64,000 bases of DNA, from NCBI GenBank assembly GCA_003242885.1, contig QKMZ01000015.1:643568-707567 (forward strand), given 5' to 3'. The notes beneath the pieces were generated by a model. The model did no database searches. It had not been told where the DNA came from and was given only the letters and a program-made list of their open reading frames with translations. This DNA is from Candidatus Melainabacteria bacterium (lineage in GTDB: Bacteria > Cyanobacteriota > Vampirovibrionia > Obscuribacterales > Obscuribacteraceae). Positions 7,824 through 15,878 of this stretch are shown here, one piece after another. Each line of letters opens with the position of its first letter. The stretch's first letter is position 1. A program made the translations under genes and the position numbers.

Positions 7824-8603
7824 ATGATCGTGACGACAGATGTAGAAATCGAGAATTTCAAAAAAGCCGGCAAGTTGGCTGGTGAAGTTCTTGAGGCGAC
7901 GTCAAAACTAGTGAAGGTAGGCATCTCGACAGGTGAGCTCGATGAGTTTGCCGAAAAGATGATCCGCGATGCCGGATGCATTCCAACTTTTAAGGGCTAT
8001 CGCAAATTTCCCGCAACAATTTGTGTGTCGATCAATGAAGAGGTTGTGCACGGAATTCCTAACCGCAACCGCGTATTGAAAGATGGAGATGTCATCAGTA
8101 TCGATCTGGGCGCTACATTCAGAGTCGAGAACGGTAAGAAGATGGACTACATCGGCGATACAGCTTTGACGGTGGCAGTCGGCGAAATCAATCCTCGTTT
8201 GCAAAAACTTCTTGACGACACGCAGAAGTCGCTGTATGCAGGCATAAAAGTTTGTCGTGCTGGAGCTACTCTCGATGATATCGGTGGCGCCATTGAAGAC
8301 ATTGCGAAGGAGAATCTTTACGGAATCGTTCGCGATTACGGCGGCCACGGCATCGGTCCCAACTATCATGAAGACCCGCTCATCTTCAACTATCGTACTG
8401 GTAGCAAGGTGCGTTTGAAACCTGGTATGGTTATAGCGATTGAACCTATGTTCAATCAGGGCGGCGACCGCGTCCGGCTCAAGCAAGATGGTTGGACAGT
8501 TGTTACGCAAGATTACAAGCCATCTGCGCATTTTGAACATTCGATCCTGGTGACAGAAGGCGAGCCGATTGTGCTCACTCAACGTCCCAGCGAGGTAATT
8601 TGA
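7824..8603 (+). CDS. map: type I methionine aminopeptidase
   Basis: 259 residues, the normal size. The five metal ligands of the family are visible: Asp in ISIDLGAT, Asp in YIGDTAL, His in GGHGIGPNYHED, Glu in AIEPMF and Glu in FEHSILVT. The enzyme removes the initiator methionine from new proteins in the cytoplasm. Its TGA stop overlaps the infA ATG by one base (TGATG), so translation of the two is likely coupled. Confidence 0.97.
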   Translation: MIVTTDVEIENFKKAGKLAGEVLEATSKLVKVGISTGELDEFAEKMIRDAGCIPTFKGYRKFPATICVSINEEVVHGIPNRNRVLKDGDVISIDLGATFRVENGKKMDYIGDTALTVAVGEINPRLQKLLDDTQKSLYAGIKVCRAGATLDDIGGAIEDIAKENLYGIVRDYGGHGIGPNYHEDPLIFNYRTGSKVRLKPGMVIAIEPMFNQGGDRVRLKQDGWTVVTQDYKPSAHFEHSILVTEGEPIVLTQRPSEVI

Positions 8604-8824
8604 TGACGAAGCAAGGTGTAATTGAATTCGAAGGCATAATCCGGGAATCCCTTCCCAATGCCATGTTTCGGGTTGAATTGGATAACGGTCACAAGGTCTT
8701 GGCCCACATCTCGGGCAAGATTCGCAAAAATTTTATTAAGATACTTCCAGGCGATCGAGTGCGCGTAGAGCTCACCCCGTACGACTTAACGCGCGGAAGA
8801 ATCACGTACAGAATCAAAGATTGA
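8603..8824 (+). CDS. infA: translation initiation factor IF-1
   Basis: 73 residues of one OB fold. Typical IF-1 pieces are KQGVIEFEGIIRESLPNAMF, VLAHISGKIRKNFIKILPGD and the ending LTRGRITYRIKD. I chose the ATG at 8603, which shares a base with the map TGA, rather than the TTG one codon earlier, because the 73-residue form starting MTKQG is standard and the overlap is a usual coupling arrangement. IF-1 occupies the A site during initiation. Confidence 0.97.
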   Translation: MTKQGVIEFEGIIRESLPNAMFRVELDNGHKVLAHISGKIRKNFIKILPGDRVRVELTPYDLTRGRITYRIKD

Positions 8825-8995
8825 TATATAATCTGACGTTTGTATCCGTAGCTCCAGCGGTTTGACTCAACCTGCTTTTGGGTTTTGCAGCCGTCTGCTC
8901 GGAAACTGGAATCTGTGCGTGAGCAAATGCCCCGTACAGTGACTAGTTAGGACTCTGGTCCGGTTATCACTATAAGAACGTAAAGCGAGACTCTC

Positions 8996-9109
8996 ATGAA
9001 AGTTAGAGCTTCTGTCAAGAAAATCTGCGACAAGTGCAAGGTCATTCGCCGTAAAGGCAGAGTGGCAGTCATTTGCGAAAATCCCAAACACAAACAACGC
9101 CAGGGTTAA
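8996..9109 (+). CDS. rpmJ: 50S ribosomal protein L36
   Basis: 37 residues. The translation starts MKVRASVKKICDKCKVIRRK and ends VICENPKHKQRQG. The zinc ligands C, C, C and H of the canonical L36 (CxxC, then C and H near the end) are all present, so this is the zinc-binding form. It lies between infA and rpsM as in most spc/alpha junctions. It is easily missed because of its size. Confidence 0.96.
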   Translation: MKVRASVKKICDKCKVIRRKGRVAVICENPKHKQRQG

Positions 9110-9146
9110 GCCCAGGTACTGACGAGATTTTGACTCTGGAGGACAA

Positions 9147-9530
9147 ATGGCCCGCATCGCCGGTATAGATCTGCCGAAAGGCAAGAGAACACACATCGCA
9201 CTTACTTACATCTATGGTGTCGGTCACACGACAGCGCAGAAGGTTTGTCAAAAGGTCGGCATCTCAGAAGATCGCCGCGTCAATGACCTGACCGAAGATG
9301 AAGTCAGCCGCCTGCGTGAAGAAATTGAGAAGGGCGGTCTCCAGGTAGAAGGCGATTTGAGACGTATGGAAGGTCTCAACGTCAAGCGTTTGATTGAAAT
9401 CAACTGCTACCGCGGACAGCGCCACAGAAGAGGTTTGCCGACCCGTGGTCAACGTACCAAGACCAACGCTCGTACCCGTCGTGGTCGCAAGCGCGTAACG
9501 GTTGCCGGCAAGAAAGTCGCAGCCAAGTAA
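9147..9530 (+). CDS. rpsM: 30S ribosomal protein S13
   Basis: 127 residues. It begins MARIAGIDLPKGKRTHIALT, the conserved S13 opening, with the helix-two-turn-helix segment and the RGQRHRRGLPTRGQRTKTNA signature before a basic tail. S13 is in the small-subunit head and contacts L5 and the P-site tRNA. A TGGAGGA ribosome binding site precedes the ATG. It is the first gene of the alpha-operon part. Confidence 0.97.
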   Translation: MARIAGIDLPKGKRTHIALTYIYGVGHTTAQKVCQKVGISEDRRVNDLTEDEVSRLREEIEKGGLQVEGDLRRMEGLNVKRLIEINCYRGQRHRRGLPTRGQRTKTNARTRRGRKRVTVAGKKVAAK

Positions 9531-9633
9531 TCGCTGACGAGCACCAGCTCACAAGGACCTTGTCGCTATTCGATAAGAGCCTGTCGCATCCCCACTCGAA
9601 CTAACTAGATATCGAAACTAAGAGAGAGAAACC

Positions 9634-10026
9634 ATGGCAAAGTCGCCCAAAGCAAGGACAAAGAAAAAAGAGAGACGCTATGTGTTGCAGGGTGTTGTCC
9701 ACATCCAGAGCACTTTCAACAACACGATCATCTGCTCTACCGACCCGCAAGGCCAGGTAATCGCCTGGGCATCCGCCGGTACTGTCGGTTTTAAAGGCGC
9801 CAAGAAAGGCACTCCGTTCGCCGCTCAGCAAGCCGCTGAATCGGTTGCGAAGCGCTCCATGGACCAGGGCATGCGTCAAGTAGAAGTGTTGGTTAAGGGA
9901 CCGGGCGCCGGTCGTGAAACCGCAATCCGCGCTCTGCAAGCATCCGGATTGGAAATCACTTTGATCAAAGACGTAACGCCAATTCCGCACAATGGCTGCA
10001 GACCACCGAAGCGTCGTCGCGTCTAA
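9634..10026 (+). CDS. rpsK: 30S ribosomal protein S11
   Basis: 130 residues. Typical S11 features are GVVHIQSTFNNTIICSTD, then the VLVKGPGAGRETAIRAL motif and the C-terminal DVTPIPHNGCRPPKRRRV. S11 lies on the platform of the small subunit. The next gene is rpoA with no rpsD between them, which is the arrangement seen in Cyanobacteria. Confidence 0.97.
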   Translation: MAKSPKARTKKKERRYVLQGVVHIQSTFNNTIICSTDPQGQVIAWASAGTVGFKGAKKGTPFAAQQAAESVAKRSMDQGMRQVEVLVKGPGAGRETAIRALQASGLEITLIKDVTPIPHNGCRPPKRRRV

Positions 10027-10143
10027 TAGACAAAATTCAAAAGTTTTGGGTGCCCAATACCCGGTGTTTATTAAGCGTGTAAACATCAGCGTGTGAGGGA
10101 CAAAACGCCCAAGAAAGAGTGAACGCTACTCAAGGAAGAAAAA

Positions 10144-11103
10144 ATGGAAAAATTGATGGAACCGTTGAAGATCAAGTGCCTCGAAAATAAAACGGGCGCT
10201 GATGGATCTATTTACGGCAAATTCGTAATCGAGCCTCTGGAAAGAGGATACGGAACTACCCTCGGCAACTCGCTTCGCCGCGTTTTGCTCTCGTCACTCG
10301 ACGGCTCGGCAGTCAGCGCAGTAAGAATTGAAGGCATTACCCACGAATTCACCACCATTCCTGGTGTTGTCGAAGATGTAATCGATGTAATGCTCAACCT
10401 CAAAGGTCTCGTCGTTAAGACCTTCAGCAACGATCCTCAATACCTCCACCTCGACGTAGAGCGTACTGGTGCAGTCACCGGCCGCGATATCATCTGCCCG
10501 GCTGATGCAACCATTATCAATCCGGATTGGCAGCTCTGCACATTGGCTGAAGGCGGCAGAATCCGCGCCGAAATCACTGTAGAACGCGGTCGCGGTTATG
10601 TACCTGCCGATTCGCACAGCCACTACAAACAAGCTATCGACGTACTGCCGATCGACGCAGTATTCATGCCGGTAAGAAAAGTAAGCTACCTGGTTGAACC
10701 AACCCGCGTAGGCGAGTCGACTGATTTCGACAAGCTGACCATGGAAATCTGGTCCAACGGTTCTATAGACGCCACCGAAGCAATTTCGCAAGCGTCGCGT
10801 CAAATTATCGAACACCTCGTGCCGATTGCAGAACTCTCGGGCAAGCCCATGGTTCCGGCAGCGACACAACCAACACAGCAAGACGGAAAGCACAGCTCAA
10901 TCTCTATCGAAGAGCTCGAGTTGTCCGTTCGCGCTTACAACTGCCTCAAGCGGGCTAATATCAACTCGCTCGGCGAGCTCCTGAAGCTGACCTACGACGA
11001 CCTGATGAACATCAAGAACTTCGGTAAGAAGTCCGCTGATGAAGTCATCGAGCGTCTGCGTCAATTCGGACTCACTCTTGCCGACACTCCCAAAGACAAA
11101 TAG
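10144..11103 (+). CDS. rpoA: RNA polymerase alpha subunit
   Basis: 319 residues. The N-terminal assembly domain has FVIEPLERGYGTTLGNSLRR (dimerisation and beta/beta' binding), and the C-terminal domain after residue 245 has LELSVRAYNCLKRANINSLG and NFGKKSADEVIERL, the helices that bind UP elements and activators. A linker of about 20 residues rich in Thr and Gln joins them. The start at 10144 is preceded by AAGGAAGAA. The gene is followed by rplQ, the normal alpha-operon order. Confidence 0.97.
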   Translation: MEKLMEPLKIKCLENKTGADGSIYGKFVIEPLERGYGTTLGNSLRRVLLSSLDGSAVSAVRIEGITHEFTTIPGVVEDVIDVMLNLKGLVVKTFSNDPQYLHLDVERTGAVTGRDIICPADATIINPDWQLCTLAEGGRIRAEITVERGRGYVPADSHSHYKQAIDVLPIDAVFMPVRKVSYLVEPTRVGESTDFDKLTMEIWSNGSIDATEAISQASRQIIEHLVPIAELSGKPMVPAATQPTQQDGKHSSISIEELELSVRAYNCLKRANINSLGELLKLTYDDLMNIKNFGKKSADEVIERLRQFGLTLADTPKDK

Positions 11104-11200
11104 ATAGTCCGCGGGACCCGAAGATAACTTGTTCAGCATTTAGTTAAGCAAGTATGTTTGGGACAGAGAAACAGGAAAAACATAAAAAGGACTTGGAATT

Positions 11201-11626
11201 ATGCGTCACCGCAAACCTGGAAATCGTTTAGGCCGCCCAGCCGATCAAAGAAAGGCTGTATTGCGTTCTCTGGCGACCGAACTTCTGCGCCACGACGAGA
11301 TCATCACAACTCTCGCCAAAGCTAAAGCAGTGCGTCCGGAAGTGGAACGCTTGATCACCAAAGGCAAAAAAGGATTCATCGCCGATCACAAAGCGTTGTC
11401 TGAAAAGGCACAGAAAGGCGATGCACAAGCAGCTAAAGAGCTTGCGCATGCAGTTCACCTGCGTCGTCAAGTCGCTTCTTTCATCTACGATGGTGAAGTC
11501 GTGAAGCGCGTCTTCGATGAAGTCGCTCCTCGCTACGCGAAGCGTCCAGGCGGTTACACACGCATTCTTAAAGCAGGTATCCGTCGCGGAGATGCAACTC
11601 CGATGGCGATCATCCAGCTGGTCTAA
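11201..11626 (+). CDS. rplQ: 50S ribosomal protein L17
   Basis: 141 residues. It begins MRHRKPGNRLGRPADQRKAV with the conserved RHRxxgxkLgR motif and ends with the GGYTRILKAGIRRGDATPMA motif. It carries an insertion of about 20 residues in the middle (DHKALSEKAQKGDAQAAKEL), common in longer L17 proteins. L17 lines the peptide exit tunnel. A palindromic repeat lies directly downstream, before truA. Confidence 0.97.
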   Translation: MRHRKPGNRLGRPADQRKAVLRSLATELLRHDEIITTLAKAKAVRPEVERLITKGKKGFIADHKALSEKAQKGDAQAAKELAHAVHLRRQVASFIYDGEVVKRVFDEVAPRYAKRPGGYTRILKAGIRRGDATPMAIIQLV

Positions 11627-11633
11627 TCATCTG

Positions 11634-11695
11634 TAGCTGCGATGCCATGCATCGCCCGGGCGACGCTCACTAACTCAATGAGATCGCGCCCCTAC
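11634..11695. repeat. composite palindromic repeat between rplQ and truA
   Basis: The segment contains GCGATGCCATGCATCGC followed by GGGCGACGC and GATCGCGCCCCTACAG, with CTGTAG and CTACAG near the two ends. It looks like two adjacent or nested members of the dispersed palindrome family. Confidence 0.5.
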
Positions 11696-11711
11696 AGCGT
11701 GAAGGTGCCAA

Positions 11712-12530
11712 TTGCCTCGCATAGCGCTTTTAATCGAGTATTCGGGAAGACTCTTCCACGGCTCACAATTCCAGATTGGTGTACGCACCGTTCAGGAAGA
11801 GCTCGAGAAGGGTCTTACTGTTTTGTGCCGTCGGCCCATGAAGGTGATCTTCTCGGGCCGCACTGATACTGGGGTTCATGCAAAAGGGCAAGTAGTCCAT
11901 TTTGAACTAGACGAATTTGATGGCGACTTTTACAAATTTCTCTGGGCCCTAAATGGCATATTGCCGAGCGATTTATCCGCTTACGAAGGTCAGATCGTGC
12001 CGCCGGATTTTCACGCTCGTTTCAGTGCAACAGAACGTATCTATGTTTACAGAATTCTTAACCGGCAGCAACGGTCGCCTATTTTGGCGGCAAATCACTA
12101 TCTTGTCAGGTCGCCTCTGGATGCAGAAGCGATGATAAGCGCCGCCCAGTGCCTTTTGGGCACTCATGACTTTACTTCCTTCCGTGCTTCGAATGGAGAC
12201 GAGACTTCACCCCTGTGCTCGGTTCAGCGTGTTCAATTGTTGAGATTAGGTGAAGGGCAGCTTGAATTCTGGATTGGCGCCAATCACTTCGTGTACAATA
12301 TGGTGCGCATAATCGTCGGGACCCTAGTGGAAATCGGGCTCGGCAAGCGGGCGCCAGAGAGCCTCAGCGAGGCTCTGTCTGGACGGGATCGTAATCTGTC
12401 CGGTGCGACCGCGCCGGCGCAAGGGTTGACCCTGCAAATGGTCAGATACCCAGAGAGCCTCAGGCTCTTTGAAAAAAGTACTGACAGAGACACTAATAGG
12501 TTCCTTTCGGAACCCCGGCTGCCGAAGTAG
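11712..12530 (+). CDS. truA: tRNA pseudouridine(38-40) synthase
   Basis: 272 residues, starting at a TTG. The start MPRIALLIEYSGRLFHGSQF fits the family, and the catalytic motif FSGRTDTGVHAKGQ contains the essential Asp. The motif HDFTSFRASN and the NHFVYNMVRIIVGTLVEIG segment near residue 200 are also typical. The enzyme makes pseudouridine at positions 38-40 of tRNA anticodon arms. A truA gene between rplQ and rplM is the cyanobacterial arrangement. The last 40 residues are a weakly conserved tail. Confidence 0.95.
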   Translation: MPRIALLIEYSGRLFHGSQFQIGVRTVQEELEKGLTVLCRRPMKVIFSGRTDTGVHAKGQVVHFELDEFDGDFYKFLWALNGILPSDLSAYEGQIVPPDFHARFSATERIYVYRILNRQQRSPILAANHYLVRSPLDAEAMISAAQCLLGTHDFTSFRASNGDETSPLCSVQRVQLLRLGEGQLEFWIGANHFVYNMVRIIVGTLVEIGLGKRAPESLSEALSGRDRNLSGATAPAQGLTLQMVRYPESLRLFEKSTDRDTNRFLSEPRLPK

Positions 12531-12573
12531 GCAGTATCGAGAAGCCCAGAAGAGAGAATTGGAGAAGCCGCTC

Positions 12574-13002
12574 GTGAAGACATATCTCGCCAAAGACGGC
12601 GACATAACGGATAAATGGTTCGTAGTAGATGCCGAAGGCAAAACCTTGGGCCGTCTCGCCACCAGAGTCGCCGACATCTTGAGAGGCAAGAATAAGCCTC
12701 AGTTCACTCCCAACGTTGACACGGGTGATTTCGTCATCATCATCAATGCCGAGAAGATCAGGGTCACCGGCAAGAAAGAAACCCAAAAAGTTTATTCGAG
12801 GCATTCCGGCTTCCCTCACGGATTCAAGCAAGAAACCTTGAAATCCTTGAGAGAGCGTCGTCCGACGGCAATCGTCGAGCGCGCAGTTAAGGGAATGCTT
12901 CCCCACACCAGACTCGGCGCCAGACAATTCACCAAGTTGAAAGTTTACGCCGGCACTGAGCATCCGCATGCAGCACAGCAACCGGAAGCATTGACCTGGT
13001 AA
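12574..13002 (+). CDS. rplM: 50S ribosomal protein L13
   Basis: 142 residues from the GTG at 12574, the usual length. The open frame extends upstream to 12469 inside truA, but the family starts at MKTYxAKxxD, which matches the residues after this GTG (KTYLAKDGDITDKWFVVDAE). A GGAG sequence lies about ten bases before the GTG. Conserved pieces are GKTLGRLATRVADILRGKNK, HSGFPHGFKQETL and the VKGMLPHTRLGARQFTKLKV motif. L13 is an early assembly protein of the large subunit. Confidence 0.96.
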   Translation: MKTYLAKDGDITDKWFVVDAEGKTLGRLATRVADILRGKNKPQFTPNVDTGDFVIIINAEKIRVTGKKETQKVYSRHSGFPHGFKQETLKSLRERRPTAIVERAVKGMLPHTRLGARQFTKLKVYAGTEHPHAAQQPEALTW

Positions 13003-13080
13003 CTTAAAAGAGACCAGGTTGTGCACCAACCAAGAAACCCAAATTTGGCACCAAAGACTAAGCGGTTAGGATAAAAACAG

Positions 13081-13479
13081 ATGACAAGCGTTATTCAGTA
13101 TTACGGCACCGGCAGAAGAAAGTCAGCTTCGGCAAGAGTCCGTCTTATTCCCGGTACAGGTCAGGTTGCGATCAATGGTCGCACTTTGGACGACTATGTT
13201 GGTGGCCGTCCTGGTCTGAAGAAGAATTTTGAATCGCCGATCGCTGCAGCTGATGCAGCCGGTCGTTTCGATATGATCGTCACCGTCAGAGGCGGCGGCA
13301 TCGTCGGACAAGTTGGCGCTATCCGTCACGGCATCGCTCGTGCACTGGCTGAAGCTGCTCCGCAAAACCGTCCCGCACTGCGTGTGGAAGGTCTGCTCAC
13401 TCGCGACCCCCGCGTCAAAGAGCGTAAGAAGTACGGACGCAAGAAAGCTCGCAAACGCTTCCAATTCTCGAAGCGTTAA
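13081..13479 (+). CDS. rpsI: 30S ribosomal protein S9
   Basis: 132 residues. It has the YYGTGRRKSASARVRLIPG opening, the MIVTVRGGGIVGQVGAIRHG segment and the invariant C-terminus KKYGRKKARKRFQFSKR, whose final Arg reaches the P-site tRNA anticodon. It is the last gene of the long ribosomal cluster and is followed by an intrinsic terminator at about 13512-13541. Confidence 0.97.
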   Translation: MTSVIQYYGTGRRKSASARVRLIPGTGQVAINGRTLDDYVGGRPGLKKNFESPIAAADAAGRFDMIVTVRGGGIVGQVGAIRHGIARALAEAAPQNRPALRVEGLLTRDPRVKERKKYGRKKARKRFQFSKR

Positions 13480-13511
13480 TTCGTATCGCGGATTGCGACT
13501 GCAAAATTTCA

Positions 13512-13541
13512 AAGGGTGGTGCCTCGGCATCGCCCTTTTTG
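13512..13541 (+). terminator. intrinsic terminator after rpsI
   Basis: AAGGGTGGTGCC can pair with GGCATCGCCCTT (two G-T wobbles) with a minimal loop, and the stem is followed by TTTTT. It ends the ribosomal cluster. The stem also resembles the dispersed palindromes of this genome, so the repeat may have been adapted as a terminator. Confidence 0.75.
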
Positions 13542-13770
13542 CATGAATCTTCTGAATAATCCAATGACGGAAGGGCACCATTGCTGATGCCCCACCGCTG
13601 CCGTGCCGAGCAGAAATAGGTAAGAGAGGTGCTCGTACCCCAGCCTACAATCAGTGTTTTATTCGAATTCGGACGTGTTTCGACGCTGCCATCCATTCAG
13701 AGAAAAACAAGTTCTCTGATGCCCACGCAGATCAGATCGCCGGGTGGAAAAAACTATTCCAATCTAAGAC

Positions 13771-13902
13771 TCAGCTTTGAGCTTCTTTGCTCGCTGCTTT
13801 ATCTTTGATGTTCTTCCATGATTTTGCCAACGCGATAATCACTACCGGCATGATCAAAACAGGAACTAGAACCCAAGGATTTTGAAATAAGGAGAGATCC
13901 AT
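13771..13902 (-). CDS. small single-pass membrane protein
   Basis: 43 residues, not recognised. The translation begins MDLSLFQNPWVLVPVLIMPV and continues with VIIALAKSW, one strong membrane segment at about residues 9-27, followed by a basic cytoplasmic tail (KNIKDKAASKEAQS). A GAGG lies about 12 bases before the ATG with an A-run between. The hydrophobic-then-basic pattern is what supports it as a real gene. Function unknown. Confidence 0.5.
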   Translation of the reverse strand: MDLSLFQNPWVLVPVLIMPVVIIALAKSWKNIKDKAASKEAQS

Positions 13903-14108
13903 TTTTTTTTACTACCTCAATAAGGTGTCGACTACTCTTGGTAAATTGTCCATTACTGGAAATCAGCAAGCCCGAGGCCATATTCGCATTTTAGCGAATC
14001 GACACGCTAAATCTCAGGGGACAATTTCAGTCTATTCCAAAATCTGGTAGTCAACAGTAGTGATTCCTTATACAAATGTACAGTGAATCACATAATTTTT
14101 TGACCCTG

Positions 14109-14150
14109 AAAATCCCAAATTCCTTTGAGGAACTGGGTTTGCGGGATTTT
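14109..14150. terminator. possible hairpin terminator downstream of the two-TM protein gene
   Basis: AAAATCCC at 14109-14116 pairs with GGGATTTT at 14143-14150, with an inner TTCC/GGAA pairing. It lies 110 bases beyond the end of the minus-strand gene at 14259, where a terminator is expected. The T-run is weak, so the call is tentative. The rest of the 13903-14258 gap shows no convincing gene. Confidence 0.4.
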
Positions 14151-14258
14151 CGCCGGATCGAGTCATTGCTGGAAATAACGTTTTCCGGCTAAGAAGTTAT
14201 CAAACTTAAAAACTCTGCCTGGCTGAGCTTTTGGTGTTTAGCCCCAGGCGAAAACAGT

Positions 14259-14648
14259 TTATCTGGCAGCGGTTGGAGTTCTTTCGGTTCCGGCCGAGCC
14301 TGCGGGCTCTTCTGAGCGAGGATTCGATGTTTCACCCTGAGCCGCGTCCTGAAATTCGTCCTGGGCTTCAGCTTGAGCTTCGTCCTGTCCGGAAGCTTCC
14401 GCTCGTCCAATCACGCCTTTGGCGCGGTAGTTGTTTTGAAACCGAATGAGGGCAATAAAGGCGCTGATGATGATGGTGAAAGCTACGGCAAGAAAGGCGT
14501 AACCTGGGGTCTTATCTTCTGTATAGAAGACCATGTACATGCCGCCTGCCGATATGACACAGGCGATGAATAGAGAAAGCGGTATATACAGCGCTTTGAC
14601 TGACTGTATGAGCGCCGCACGCTCCGCTTTGATCAACTCTTGACTCAC
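14259..14648 (-). CDS. two-TM membrane protein with disordered tail
   Basis: 129 residues, not recognised. After a short amphipathic start (MSQELIKAERAALIQSVKAL) there are two membrane segments at about residues 20-41 (LYIPLSLFIACVISAGGMYM) and 49-68 (GYAFLAVAFTIIISAFIALI). The last 50 residues are a Gln/Glu/Ala-rich tail with no cysteine and probably no fold. It is alone in its transcription unit, pointing away from the next gene. Function unknown. Confidence 0.6.
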   Translation of the reverse strand: MSQELIKAERAALIQSVKALYIPLSLFIACVISAGGMYMVFYTEDKTPGYAFLAVAFTIIISAFIALIRFQNNYRAKGVIGRAEASGQDEAQAEAQDEFQDAAQGETSNPRSEEPAGSAGTERTPTAAR

Positions 14649-14917
14649 GCTAAACCGCCTCTGAAGCCGACGACCATAATATTATCACCCATCTACTGGA
14701 TACCTTCCGTGTGGTGGAATAGTATATAACGTGTATCTTTGCATCGCGAAAACCCTCACCGACAGCGGTCTTGCGGCATAGCCATCGAATGATTGGATGG
14801 TGCTAAACTTGAACTGACCGCCAATACAGGGTGCCGCGCAAGTCAAGTGGGGATGGCGATTTGCCACGACTGAGTACAACTTCTCACCAAGTTGAAAATT
14901 CGGAAATCCGAGCAATC

Positions 14918-15871
14918 ATGCTCAGCGACTCAGTTTGCAGCGATGAGATTTCCGTCGCTCATTCGGCTCAACACGTAATGCATTGTCCGCATTGTCAGTC
15001 CGAGACGTTTTTGGGCGACAAGTTTTGCCAGGAGTGTGGCGGTGTCCAACCTGCCTTCGAAGAGCAGTCGCGGCTGTCGCCGGAGTTTTTCCTTCCTGTG
15101 CTCGCTAATCACAGCAAACTTCTCTTTGTCTCTATAGGTGTTTGTCTAGCAGTGGTGCTCGTATTATCTAGCTCGGTGCTTTACTTTGGAGTAACAGCAG
15201 ATCTTGAAAAGGCGCTTTCTGCAAATAAGCTAAACGATGCGGTGGTGATTGCAGATCGTTTGAATGTGTCGAGATTTGGCTCTTTGAGTGGACGAGAAGC
15301 AGAGCTTTTTAGCGATGCGTTTTTCAGGCGCGCTCAAGTTTTTGCAGCGAATAAAAACTATCAGTTTGCGCTGGCTGACGTAATAAAGGTTTTGCCGAGT
15401 TATTCAAAACATACTCAAGCTATGCAACTTCGCACTATCTGTGCTTTGTCTTTTGCACAAAGAAAATCAGTCACAACGCCAATGGTTGTGAAAAGCAAAT
15501 TATCAGAGACAAAGAGTGAGGAGCCGAGGTTATCTATTGCAGCGCAGCGTACAAACTCAACTGCGCCGATCGGCAAATTGCAGAACAATCGAGTAGAGAC
15601 GCAACTCAATCGAACAGAGGCGCAAAGGAATCCAATAGAGGTAAAAAACAGTCAGAGCATACTTTCAAAAAGAACGAATGGCGAAGCACTGGCAGTTTCT
15701 ACCAATTCACAGAAGGACGAAGTAGACTCAGAAGAAGCTGATATGGCGGTTTACAATCGACATCTCGCCGATTACTTCATGCGCAAGGAGTCCAGGTCCT
15801 CGAAAGCATCGGCGACCAGTGAGCCGCCATCATTCAGCGAATGGGTTCAGTCAGGTAAGTCGGAGTTTTGA
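14918..15871 (+). CDS. zinc-ribbon membrane protein with TPR-like region
   Basis: 317 residues from the ATG at 14918; the frame is open back to a GTG at 14831. An N-terminal zinc ribbon (CPHC then CQEC, spaced by 11 residues) is followed by one membrane segment (LLFVSIGVCLAVVLVLSSSV, about residues 93-112). After it comes a helical region resembling TPR units (FFRRAQVFAANKNYQFALAD). The last 130 residues are Ser/Thr/Asn-rich and low-complexity. The arrangement of zinc ribbon, TM and TPR resembles bacterial envelope proteins of unknown role. Its end lies only a few bases before the next gene, with which it probably forms an operon. Confidence 0.65.
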   Translation: MLSDSVCSDEISVAHSAQHVMHCPHCQSETFLGDKFCQECGGVQPAFEEQSRLSPEFFLPVLANHSKLLFVSIGVCLAVVLVLSSSVLYFGVTADLEKALSANKLNDAVVIADRLNVSRFGSLSGREAELFSDAFFRRAQVFAANKNYQFALADVIKVLPSYSKHTQAMQLRTICALSFAQRKSVTTPMVVKSKLSETKSEEPRLSIAAQRTNSTAPIGKLQNNRVETQLNRTEAQRNPIEVKNSQSILSKRTNGEALAVSTNSQKDEVDSEEADMAVYNRHLADYFMRKESRSSKASATSEPPSFSEWVQSGKSEF

Positions 15872-15878
15872 GAGCGGC

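Noticed and set aside
12469..12573. N-terminal extension of L13 into truA
   Set aside because: Residues before the GTG at 12574 do not match L13, overlap truA, and the GTG has its own ribosome binding site.
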